NCBI GenBank assembly: GCA_947377425.1
Contig: CANCFZ010000082.1
Coordinates: forward strand, 1 to 9,469
DNA: 9,469 nt
From: Flavobacteriaceae bacterium
GTDB lineage: Bacteria > Bacteroidota > Bacteroidia > Flavobacteriales > Flavobacteriaceae
Direction of reading: 5' to 3'
Positions 1-6,800 of this stretch are shown piece after piece (position 1 is the first letter of the stretch; every line of letters begins with the position of its first letter). The notes under the pieces were generated by a model, which did not search any database, was not told the origin of the DNA, and saw only the letters and a list, made by a program, of their open reading frames with translations. The position numbers and the translations under genes were made by a program.

Positions 1-58
1 TTTTTTTTAAGACCATTTATATTTTTAAAACAGTAATTGTTCGAATGATAACCATAAT

Positions 59-88
59 AAAAAAATCACATCGTTAGGATGTGATTTT
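59..88 (-). terminator. Rho-independent terminator downstream of purA
   Basis: A perfect 11-bp inverted repeat (62-72 and 78-88) encloses a 5-nt loop (73-77). Read leftward on the minus strand, the stem is followed by an uninterrupted run of seven T (the A run at 59-65 on the plus strand). It begins about 60 nt past the purA stop codon and is the natural end of the purA transcript. The stem has few G-C pairs, as expected in an A+T-rich genome. No plus-strand gene ending here is visible. Confidence 0.85.
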
Positions 89-149
89 AGTTATTTATAT
101 GGTAATGTACTTTAAAATAATGTGGATTTTAATCTAGGATTACCAGATA

Positions 150-1421
150 TTATCTCGTAATCGTCTGTTTTCTATCCGGACCAACAGAAACTATTTTTAT
201 TGGTACTTCAACTTCTTTTTCGATGAATTCAATATATTCTGTTAACTCTTTCGGCAGTTCGTTATAGGTGGTCATTCCTGTTAAATCAGCCTTCCAACCT
301 TTGAATTCGGTATATATTGGTGTTACGTTTTCTTCTTCAATATTGTAAGGTAAATGATGAATCACTTTTCCTTTATAGTTGTATGCCGTACATACTTTTA
401 AAGTTTCAAATCCAGACAAAACATCGCCTTTCATCATCATTAATTGGGTTACTCCATTTACTTGAACTGCATATTTCAAAGCAACTAAATCCAACCAACC
501 ACAACGACGTTTTCTTCCTGTTACAGAGCCAAATTCGTTTCCTACACTTGCCATAACGTCTCCAGCATCGCCAAAATCTTCTGTAGGAAATGGTCCAGAA
601 CCAACACGAGTGGTGTAAGCTTTGAAAATTCCGTAAACTTCTTTGATTTTGTTTGGTGCAATTCCTAAACCGGTGCAAGCACCAGCAGCTGTAGTGTTTG
701 AAGAGGTTACAAATGGATAGGTACCAAAATCAACATCCAATAACGAACCTTGTGCGCCTTCACATAAAATTGATTTTCCTGCTTTTTGTGCTTGTGCTAA
801 ATATTCTTCGCTGTCAATAAAAGTTAATTTTTGTAAATCTTGAATGGCTTCAAAAAATTCCTTTTCTAATTCTGGTAAATTGTATTGAATGTCAACATTG
901 TAGAAAGCAATCATCGCTTCGTGTTTGTCCGCCAATGCTCTGTAACGTTCTTTAAAATCTTCTAATTCAATATCGCCAACACGAATTCCGTTTCTACCAG
1001 TTTTGTCCATATAAGTTGGTCCAATTCCTTTAAGTGTAGAACCAATTTTAGCTTTACCTTTTGAAGCTTCAGAAGCAGCATCAAGCAATCTATGTGTTGG
1101 TAAAATTAAATGAGCCTTTCTTGAAATGATTAATTTCGATTTGATGTCCAAATTGAATTTCGCCAAACCATCAATTTCGCTTTTGAAAACCACTGGATCT
1201 ATCACAACTCCATTTCCAATAACATTAATGTTATTATCATGAAAAATTCCAGAAGGAATGGTTCTTAAAACGTGTTTAATTCCGTCAAATTCTAAAGTAT
1301 GTCCAGCGTTTGGTCCGCCTTGAAAACGAGCGATGATGTCATATTTTGAAGTAAGAACGTCAACGATTTTTCCTTTTCCTTCATCGCCCCATTGTAATCC
1401 GAGTAGTAAATCTACGGTCAT
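150..1421 (-). CDS. purA: Adenylosuccinate synthetase PurA
   Basis: Cytoplasmic GTP-dependent ligase that joins IMP and aspartate to form adenylosuccinate, the first committed step from IMP to AMP. The 423-residue length is normal for the family. The P-loop-like signature QWGDEGKG is at residues 10-17, with the expected catalytic Asp13 and His41. The second family signature, GIGPTYMDKTGR, is at 132-143. A conserved active-site segment GTYPFVTSSN lies at 233-242. The flexible substrate-binding loop TGRKRRCGW is at 301-309, and the guanine-binding GPDR is near the C terminus (414-417). The start is an ATG immediately before the conserved N-terminal strand. The leader just upstream is A/C-rich with no Shine-Dalgarno sequence, as is usual in Bacteroidota. 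It lies 89 nt downstream of the Fur-like gene with no terminator between them, so co-transcription is plausible, and a hairpin terminator follows it. All key residues are present, so it should be active. Confidence 0.98.
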   Translation of the reverse strand: MTVDLLLGLQWGDEGKGKIVDVLTSKYDIIARFQGGPNAGHTLEFDGIKHVLRTIPSGIFHDNNINVIGNGVVIDPVVFKSEIDGLAKFNLDIKSKLIISRKAHLILPTHRLLDAASEASKGKAKIGSTLKGIGPTYMDKTGRNGIRVGDIELEDFKERYRALADKHEAMIAFYNVDIQYNLPELEKEFFEAIQDLQKLTFIDSEEYLAQAQKAGKSILCEGAQGSLLDVDFGTYPFVTSSNTTAAGACTGLGIAPNKIKEVYGIFKAYTTRVGSGPFPTEDFGDAGDVMASVGNEFGSVTGRKRRCGWLDLVALKYAVQVNGVTQLMMMKGDVLSGFETLKVCTAYNYKGKVIHHLPYNIEEENVTPIYTEFKGWKADLTGMTTYNELPKELTEYIEFIEKEVEVPIKIVSVGPDRKQTITR

Positions 1422-1468
1422 TGTGTTGTTGTTTATTGTTTGTAGTTAATTTGTGGATTTGGTTATTT

Positions 1469-1491
1469 GTAATCCTGAAATCCCGAATTAC
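1469..1491. promoter_or_regulatory. Imperfect palindrome upstream of purA (candidate operator)
   Basis: A 23-bp element with outer arms GTAAT/ATTAC and alternating matched and mismatched positions inside sits about 50 nt upstream of the purA ATG, in the fur-purA gap. The position suits an operator or a transcript structure. The match is incomplete, it does not resemble the classic Fur box, and the only support is the symmetry. I could not recognise a clear Bacteroidota promoter for purA around it. Confidence 0.2.
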
Positions 1492-1510
1492 CTAATAAAC
1501 AAATCACTTT

Positions 1511-1963
1511 TTATTTTTTCTTATTAGCATAAAAATACAAAGAATGATTGTGAATTTCTATTCCAAAAATATCTTCTATTGTTTGTTTTATGGTTTGAAT
1601 TCTAGGATCGCAAAACTCAATTACTTCGCCAGTATCCGTCATGATAATATGGTCGTGTTGTTTGTCAAAATAAGACTTTTCGTAATGTGCTTGATTTTGT
1701 CCAAATTGATGTTTACGTACCAATCCGCAATCGAGAAGTAATTCTATGGTATTGTACAACGTTGCCCTACTCACGCGATAATTCTTGTTTTTCATTTTGA
1801 TGTATAAATTTTCAATATCAAAATGTTCTTCATTATCATAGATTTCCTGAAGGATGGCGTAGCGTTCTGGCGTTTTACGATGTCCTTTGTTCTCAAGATA
1901 AGCCGTAAAAACACCTTTTACGATTTCTTGATTTTTAGTATTATCTGATGCAATTTGTGTCAT
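1511..1963 (-). CDS. Fur-family metal-responsive transcriptional regulator
   Basis: DNA-binding repressor of the Fur/PerR/Zur family, 150 residues from the chosen ATG. The N-terminal winged helix contains GHRKTPERYAIL (27-38) and a recognition helix SRATLYNTIELL (65-76). The dimerisation domain carries the expected regulatory-metal ligands: His47, Asp100, His103, His105 and Glu116 by alignment to PerR/Fur. The last ligand is Glu, as in Fur, rather than the Asp found in peroxide-sensing PerR, so Fur-type metal sensing is slightly favoured; this is inference. Both CxxC pairs of the structural zinc site are missing: Met108 and Thr111 occupy the first pair, the C-terminal pair is absent, and the protein has only Cys79 and Cys118. 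An in-frame TTG nine bases upstream would add three residues. I prefer the ATG because the TTG overlaps a good promoter -7 element. It lies between rel and purA. The subtype (Fur, PerR or Zur) cannot be fixed from sequence alone. Confidence 0.92.
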   Translation of the reverse strand: MTQIASDNTKNQEIVKGVFTAYLENKGHRKTPERYAILQEIYDNEEHFDIENLYIKMKNKNYRVSRATLYNTIELLLDCGLVRKHQFGQNQAHYEKSYFDKQHDHIIMTDTGEVIEFCDPRIQTIKQTIEDIFGIEIHNHSLYFYANKKK

Positions 1964-1969
1964 ATCTGG

Positions 1970-2000
1970 CAAAGATAATTTTTTAGTTTAGAAGTTTAAA
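1970..2000 (-). promoter_or_regulatory. Candidate promoter of the Fur-like gene
   Basis: On the minus strand a TATCTTTG (1977 to 1970) matches the Bacteroidota -7 consensus TAnnTTTG exactly. It is preceded at 19 nt by TTTA (2000 to 1997), one base off the -33 TTTG. Transcription from it would start within a few bases of the ATG at 1963, giving an almost leaderless mRNA. This is consensus matching by eye. Confidence 0.5.
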
Positions 2001-2047
2001 TGTTTAAGACTTTAAAAGTTATAAACTATTGTTAATAATCGTTCTGC

Positions 2048-4267
2048 CTAATTATTATAAACTCTTGAAACTTTTTCAATTCCATCAATTTTTTTGATGT
2101 TATCTATCAATTTTTTCAAGATAGTATTGTTTTGAACTATGACTACAACTTGCCCTTTAAAAATACCTGCATCACCGCTTAAAGAAATACTCTGAATATT
2201 TACGTGCATTTGATTGGAAATTACTTTCGTTAGTTCGTTGGTTAATCCTAAAGTATCCATTCCAGTAATTTTTATGATAGCATTGAATTCTTGTTGCGAA
2301 GAGTCAATCCATTTGGCTTGCATAATTCGGTAAGCATAATTAGATTGCAAGGAAATGGCATTCGGACAATCTTTTTTATGTACTTTAATTCCTTCGTTTA
2401 TGGTTACAAATCCAAACACTTCGTCACCCGGAATTGGATTACAACAACTTGAGAGTTTGTAATCTAAACGATCCATTTCTTTTCCAAAAACTAATAAATC
2501 ATAATTGGTTGATAATTCGGGTCTGTGAATATCATCAGGTGCTGAACTCGGTGAACGTTTAATTTTATTTTTAAAGAAATTGATAAGTGTATTACTTTTT
2601 TGAGCAGCATAATCTTTCATCTGCTGGTTTTCAATGGCTCCAATACCAACTCTATAAAATAAATCTAAACTTGTTTTTAGTTTGAAGAAAATAACCAATT
2701 CATTAACTACACCTTCATTTAAAGTGATTTTTAAATGTTTCAATTTTCGAGTTAGCAATTCCTTTCCCTCTTCGGCAATTTTTTTGGTATCTTCGTTAAG
2801 TACGTTCCTAATTTTATTTTTGGCTCTCGATGTAGTCACATAATCAAGCCAGTGCAGAGTTGGTTTCTGATTCGCAGAAGTAATTACTTCAATTTGGTCA
2901 CCACTTTTTAATTCGTGATTTAATTGCACTAACTTACCATTGACACGAGTTCCGCGAGTTTTAATTCCGATTTCGGAGTGAATACTAAAAGCAAAATCTA
3001 ATGAAGTGGCACCTTTTGGAAGTGATTTAATTTCACCTTTTGGAGTAAAGACAAAGATTTCCTTGGCATACAAATTCATTTTAAAATCTTCAACAAAATC
3101 AACTGCATTTGTTTCGGAGTTTTCAAGTGCTTCTTTTAAAAGATTCAACCAAACATCTAAACCGTTTTCTTCTGTAGCTCCTTGTTTGTATTTGTAATGT
3201 GCTGCGTATCCTTTTTCGGCAATTTCATCCATTCGTTCACTTCGCACTTGTATTTCTACCCAACGTCCTTTTGGTCCCATAACAGTAATGTGTAAGGCTT
3301 CATATCCAGTAGATTTTGGTGAAGAAATCCAATCTCGTAAACGACTCGGACTTGGGCGGTAATGGTCAGTAACTATAGAGTATATTTTCCATGCTAAGAA
3401 TTTTTCTTCGTGAGGAGTTGATTTGTAAATTATACGAAGAGCAAATTTGTCGTAAACTTCATCAAAACTTACATTTTGAGCTAACATTTTTCTGCGAATA
3501 GAATAAATAGACTTTGGACGACCTTTTATAATATAATCAACACCTTCTTCATTTAATGAAGTTTTTAAAACATCAGAGACCAATTTGATGTATTCATCTT
3601 GTTCTTCTTTAGTTTCTTTTATTTTGCTTATAATGTCATTATAAACAGCTGGTTCGGTATATTTCAAACCTAAATCTTCTAGTTTTGTTTTGATGTTATA
3701 CAATCCCAATCGATGGGCGAGTGGTGCATAAATGTATAAAGTTTCAGATGCTATTTTTACTTGTTTGTAATCGGGCATCGAATCCATTGTTTGCATATTG
3801 TGCAAACGGTCGGCTATTTTGATTAAGATAACACGAACATCATCATTGAGTGTCAATAACATTTTACGGAAATTTTCCGCTTGCATTGAGATGTTCATGT
3901 CTTTTTTTACCTGAGAGATTTTGGTTAAACCCTCAACCAATTGAGCAATTTTTGGATTGAACATTTTTTCTAAATCCTCAACAGCAATTGGAGTATCCTC
4001 TACAACATCATGCAATAATGCGGCTGCAATTCCTGTTGCTCCAAGTCCGATTTCAGAAGCAACAATTTTTGCGACACCAATGGGGTGAAAGATATAAGCT
4101 TCACCCGATTTTCTTCGTTGGTCTTTGTGTGCATCAACAGCTACATCAAATGCTTTACGGATGAGTTTTTTGTCTTCAGGCGTAAGTGTTTGATAACTAA
4201 TACGAAGTAGTTCTTTGTATTCGCGCGCTAATGCTTTCTTTTCTGCTTCTAAATCGATTTCTGTCAT
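2048..4267 (-). CDS. rel: Bifunctional (p)ppGpp synthetase/hydrolase (RelA/SpoT homologue)
   Basis: Long RelA/SpoT-type enzyme that makes (p)ppGpp from ATP and GDP/GTP and hydrolyses it, the centre of the stringent response. It is 739 residues from the chosen ATG, normal for a full-length Rel. Domains in order: an HD hydrolase (about 35-190) with an intact HP (61), HD pair (86-87), ED pair (90-91) and the Asp of KIADRLHNM (153); the synthetase (about 240-360) with GRPKSIYSIRRK and GYEALHITVMGPKGRWVEIQ; a TGS domain (about 402-464); a cysteine-containing region (CCNPIPGDE near 608, then HKKDC to 634); and a C-terminal ACT domain (about 660-739). The synthetase motif is RLRD (309-312), the basic type found in bifunctional enzymes rather than the acidic ExDD of monofunctional RelA. 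Both activities are therefore expected. A TTG six bases upstream would add two residues, but ATG is preferred. A terminator and a candidate promoter lie just upstream, so it probably begins its own transcript. Confidence 0.96.
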   Translation of the reverse strand: MTEIDLEAEKKALAREYKELLRISYQTLTPEDKKLIRKAFDVAVDAHKDQRRKSGEAYIFHPIGVAKIVASEIGLGATGIAAALLHDVVEDTPIAVEDLEKMFNPKIAQLVEGLTKISQVKKDMNISMQAENFRKMLLTLNDDVRVILIKIADRLHNMQTMDSMPDYKQVKIASETLYIYAPLAHRLGLYNIKTKLEDLGLKYTEPAVYNDIISKIKETKEEQDEYIKLVSDVLKTSLNEEGVDYIIKGRPKSIYSIRRKMLAQNVSFDEVYDKFALRIIYKSTPHEEKFLAWKIYSIVTDHYRPSPSRLRDWISSPKSTGYEALHITVMGPKGRWVEIQVRSERMDEIAEKGYAAHYKYKQGATEENGLDVWLNLLKEALENSETNAVDFVEDFKMNLYAKEIFVFTPKGEIKSLPKGATSLDFAFSIHSEIGIKTRGTRVNGKLVQLNHELKSGDQIEVITSANQKPTLHWLDYVTTSRAKNKIRNVLNEDTKKIAEEGKELLTRKLKHLKITLNEGVVNELVIFFKLKTSLDLFYRVGIGAIENQQMKDYAAQKSNTLINFFKNKIKRSPSSAPDDIHRPELSTNYDLLVFGKEMDRLDYKLSSCCNPIPGDEVFGFVTINEGIKVHKKDCPNAISLQSNYAYRIMQAKWIDSSQQEFNAIIKITGMDTLGLTNELTKVISNQMHVNIQSISLSGDAGIFKGQVVVIVQNNTILKKLIDNIKKIDGIEKVSRVYNN

Positions 4268-4286
4268 AGCCAATTCTTCTATTAGC

Positions 4287-4316
4287 TAAAAATAGGAATT
4301 ATTATTGAAACTGCAA
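4287..4316 (-). promoter_or_regulatory. Candidate promoter of rel
   Basis: On the minus strand TTG (4316 to 4314) is followed after 19 nt by TATTTTTA (4294 to 4287), one base from the TAnnTTTG consensus. It sits just after the upstream hydrolase's terminator and about 20 nt before the rel ATG, where a promoter would be expected. The -33 element abuts the terminator T-run. Confidence 0.45.
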
Positions 4317-4362
4317 TAAAAAATTCCAAATTTCATTAAATAAATTAATGAAATTTGGAATT
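4315..4362 (-). terminator. Rho-independent terminator after the serine hydrolase gene
   Basis: A perfect 18-bp inverted repeat (4322-4339 and 4345-4362) with a 5-nt loop lies 22 nt past the stop codon of the serine hydrolase gene. On the minus strand it runs into a T tract (A run at 4318-4323 on the plus strand). It is the strongest hairpin I see in the window and separates the hydrolase transcript from rel. Confidence 0.9.
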
Positions 4363-4384
4363 GCTATTTTGTGAACATTGCTCT

Positions 4385-5938
4385 TTATTCTATCAATCTA
4401 ACAAAATCTAAATCTTGAAAATCATAACTAAAATCGGTCAATGGAGAAATGGCTTTCATCTTGAAATGAATTCCTTTGCCATTTTCATCAACATCAAAGT
4501 AAATGAAAGCATTGGCATGAAAACTTTGGTTATCCCATCGTACTACAAAAGTATTGTTGTCATACAAAAAGATAGAACCAGCTAATCTTGGTGAGCGTTT
4601 TGATGCAAATCGTAAAGTTCCCTTTGTGGCATAAATAGCTATTTCTCCAAACCATTTATCAACATAAGTTCCCATAAATTTGATAGGATCAATTTTGATT
4701 CTTTTCATTTGATTTTCATCAACTTTAGCAGAAACTTCATCGGTTATTTTATCGGCATTGACTTCTTTTTGTCTTCTTTCATTATATAATGCGTCTACGT
4801 GATCTGGATATTTTAAACCCAAATAACTGTCTTTGATTGTATTTGAAATTGCATTAAAAGCAGCACCCGATTGTTGATTGGTCAATACAATTATTCCTAA
4901 TTGAATTTCTGGAAATAAAATAGTTTGTGTTACAATTCCATCCAATCCACCAGTATGAGAAACTTGTAAATGTCCATTAATATCACTCAATTGCCATCCT
5001 AAACCATAAGTTTTAAAATTACAATTATAAGGTTTCATTCCTGTTATTGGCAATATAGTTTGTGGTGTCCACATTTCTTTATGAACTACTTCACTAAACA
5101 ATTGATTTTGGTCATTCTCGCCGTATTTTCCATTTTTTAGTTGTGCAATCGCCCATTTGCTCATGTCGTTAGTACTTGAATAAATTCCAGCGGCAGCATC
5201 AAAAATTGGATTGGTATAGCGTTTAATTATTTCTAATTTACCATTAGTAGGAACGTGTGGTACAATTGTATTGGTTGTATCTTTTAATCTTCGCCATGAA
5301 GCTGCACTATTGTTCATCTGCAACGGTTTCATGATTTTAGTTTCTACAAATTCGCACCATGATTTTCCTGATACGCGTTCGATTACTACTCCCGCTATAA
5401 CATAAAGTAAATTGTCATAATCGTATTCGGCTCTAAAGCCAGAAACCGGTTTTAAATATTGAATGTTTTTAATAATATCTTTTGGAGTAAAGTTGTGACC
5501 ATCTGGCCAAATCATTAAATCTCCAGCGCCTAAACCCAATCCGCTTCGATGTGTTAGTAAATCTCTAATAGTAAATTCGTTGGTTACATAATCGTTATAC
5601 ATTTTAAATTCAGGAATGTATTGAATTACTTTATCGTCCCAATTGATTTTCTTTTCGTCAACTAACATTCCTAGTGCAGCAGTTGTAAAGGCTTTACTAT
5701 TAGAAGCGATTCCGAAAAGCGTATTGCCGTCAACTTTTTGTTGCGTATTGATGTTGGTAACTCCGTAGCCTTTAGAAATAACCACTTTTCCATCTTTTAC
5801 AATAGCAACTGCTATTCCTGGAACATTAAAGGCTTTCATCGTTCTTGCTACAACATCATCAAGTTTAGATTCTTTAATTTGTGCAAACGAAAGAGTAGTT
5901 GTAAATGTTGCAATTGCAATAAATAATAATTTTTTCAT
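4385..5938 (-). CDS. Exported serine hydrolase, beta-lactamase class C / penicillin-binding-protein fold
   Basis: 517-residue exported protein of the beta-lactamase (Pfam Beta-lactamase, class C-like) family. A signal peptide is clear: MKK, a hydrophobic core to about residue 17, and a probable cleavage near SFA|Q (19-20). There is no lipobox cysteine, so the protein should be periplasmic or secreted. The three active-site motifs are present: SxxK as SNSK (79-82), YxN as YDN (174-176) and HTG (328-330) in place of KTG. A C-terminal beta-rich segment (about 415-517) resembles the DUF3471 domain that often follows this fold. Known relatives include esterases, D-aminopeptidases, peptidoglycan-related hydrolases and a minority of real AmpC beta-lactamases, so the substrate cannot be named. 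The C-terminal extension and the lack of an ampR neighbour argue against a dedicated resistance enzyme. It starts 20 nt after the methyltransferase stop, so the two are probably co-transcribed, and it ends at a strong terminator. Confidence 0.93.
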   Translation of the reverse strand: MKKLLFIAIATFTTTLSFAQIKESKLDDVVARTMKAFNVPGIAVAIVKDGKVVISKGYGVTNINTQQKVDGNTLFGIASNSKAFTTAALGMLVDEKKINWDDKVIQYIPEFKMYNDYVTNEFTIRDLLTHRSGLGLGAGDLMIWPDGHNFTPKDIIKNIQYLKPVSGFRAEYDYDNLLYVIAGVVIERVSGKSWCEFVETKIMKPLQMNNSAASWRRLKDTTNTIVPHVPTNGKLEIIKRYTNPIFDAAAGIYSSTNDMSKWAIAQLKNGKYGENDQNQLFSEVVHKEMWTPQTILPITGMKPYNCNFKTYGLGWQLSDINGHLQVSHTGGLDGIVTQTILFPEIQLGIIVLTNQQSGAAFNAISNTIKDSYLGLKYPDHVDALYNERRQKEVNADKITDEVSAKVDENQMKRIKIDPIKFMGTYVDKWFGEIAIYATKGTLRFASKRSPRLAGSIFLYDNNTFVVRWDNQSFHANAFIYFDVDENGKGIHFKMKAISPLTDFSYDFQDLDFVRLIE

Positions 5939-5958
5939 GTTTTATTTTTGTTTTTAAA

Positions 5959-6747
5959 TCAAAATCCGCGTTGTCTTTTTGCTTCAAATAATAAAATAGC
6001 TGAGGCTACCGAAACATTCATGGAATCAATTTCACCTTGCATCGGAATGATAATATTTTGTGTAGCATTATCACGCCAAGCGTGTGTCAATCCAGTTGCT
6101 TCAGTTCCAACAACTAATGCTGTAGGAATAGTATAATCTTGTGTGTGGTAGAAATTAGAGTTTTGTAATGTAGCACCAAAAATAGCAATGTTTTTATCTT
6201 TTAAAAATTGGATTACATTTTCTGTAGTACCTGTTGCAATTTGATTAGTAAAAAGACATCCAACACTTGAACGCACAATATTTGGGTTATATAAATCAGT
6301 TTTAGGATTAGCTATGATTACAGCATCAATTTTAGCTGCATCACAAGTGCGTAACATAGCACCGATATTACCAGGCTTTTCAATTGATTCCATTACTAAA
6401 ATCAACGGATTTTTTGGTAATTTTAAATCGGATAATGATAAAGATTTAGTTTTTGCAATTGCTAAAATTCCTTCTGTAGTATCTCGATACGCTAGTTTTT
6501 GATATACTTCTTTGTTGATTTCTATGAAGTCAATTTGGTCATTTGATAATTTGGTGATTTGATCTTTTGAAATCAATTCTGGAAGGAATAGAATGGTTTC
6601 TATCTCATATTTTCCTTTGATAGCCAATTCAATTTCGCGTTTGCCTTCAATCAAGAATGTGCCAGTTTGTTTTCGTGCTTTGGCTTTTTCTTGTAGCAGT
6701 ACTAAAGATTTAATGAATGGATTTTGTATAGAAGTAATTTGTTTCAA
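5959..6747 (-). CDS. TrmH/SpoU-family RNA 2'-O-ribose methyltransferase
   Basis: SAM-dependent RNA methyltransferase of the SPOUT superfamily, 262 residues. The N-terminal part (about 28-100) resembles the SpoU substrate-binding domain, beginning near FLIEGKREIELA. The C-terminal domain shows the three SpoU motifs: motif 1 EKPGNIGAMLRTCDA (123-137) with Asn127 and Arg133, motif 2 LVVGTEATGL (211-220), and motif 3 IPMQGEIDSMNVSVASA (234-250), which form the trefoil knot and SAM site. Whether the substrate is 23S rRNA (RlmB-like) or tRNA cannot be decided. The start is a TTG: an in-frame TAA lies about 30 nt upstream, no ATG or GTG falls between, and the next in-frame ATG (Met119) lies next to motif 1 and would remove the N-terminal domain. 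A candidate promoter lies upstream and the serine hydrolase follows after 20 nt. Confidence 0.93.
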   Translation of the reverse strand: MKQITSIQNPFIKSLVLLQEKAKARKQTGTFLIEGKREIELAIKGKYEIETILFLPELISKDQITKLSNDQIDFIEINKEVYQKLAYRDTTEGILAIAKTKSLSLSDLKLPKNPLILVMESIEKPGNIGAMLRTCDAAKIDAVIIANPKTDLYNPNIVRSSVGCLFTNQIATGTTENVIQFLKDKNIAIFGATLQNSNFYHTQDYTIPTALVVGTEATGLTHAWRDNATQNIIIPMQGEIDSMNVSVASAILLFEAKRQRGF

Positions 6748-6769
6748 TTGAATTTTTAAATTTATTTGG

Positions 6770-6799
6770 CGAATTTACTGAGATTTTTAGAATATCCAA
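6770..6799 (-). promoter_or_regulatory. Candidate promoter of the methyltransferase-hydrolase unit
   Basis: On the minus strand TTG (6799 to 6797) is followed after 19 nt by TAAATTCG (6777 to 6770), one base from TAnnTTTG. It lies in the 53-nt gap before the TTG start codon. There is no obvious terminator for the upstream T9SS gene in the same gap, so read-through is also possible. Confidence 0.35.
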
Positions 6800-6800
6800 T

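Noticed and set aside
1..58. T-rich left edge as part of another gene or terminator
   Set aside because: It is too short and has no stem or open frame that I could tie to a gene.
317..556. Plus-strand open frame opposite purA
   Set aside because: It lies wholly inside the convincing purA gene on the other strand, has no recognisable motifs and reads as an antisense shadow.
406..678. Minus-strand second frame inside purA
   Set aside because: It overlaps purA in another frame and its Trp/Cys/Arg-rich composition is typical of a shadow frame.
1984..2030. Possible hairpin from TAGTTTA / TAAACTA between rel and the Fur-like gene
   Set aside because: The arms are only 7 bp, separated by more than 30 nt, A+T only, and followed by no convincing T run, so I do not call it a terminator.
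4267..4273. TTG start two codons upstream of the rel ATG
   Set aside because: A normal ATG lies two codons downstream with no conserved sequence lost, so the TTG is unlikely to be the start.
4385..5938. Antibiotic-resistance beta-lactamase
   Set aside because: The SxxK, YxN and HTG motifs are shared by many non-resistance hydrolases. The C-terminal DUF3471-like extension and the lack of an ampR-like neighbour make a resistance call unsupported.
5738..6136. Short plus-strand frames opposite the hydrolase and methyltransferase genes (5738-5926, 5948-6136)
   Set aside because: They are antisense to well-supported genes and show no family features.
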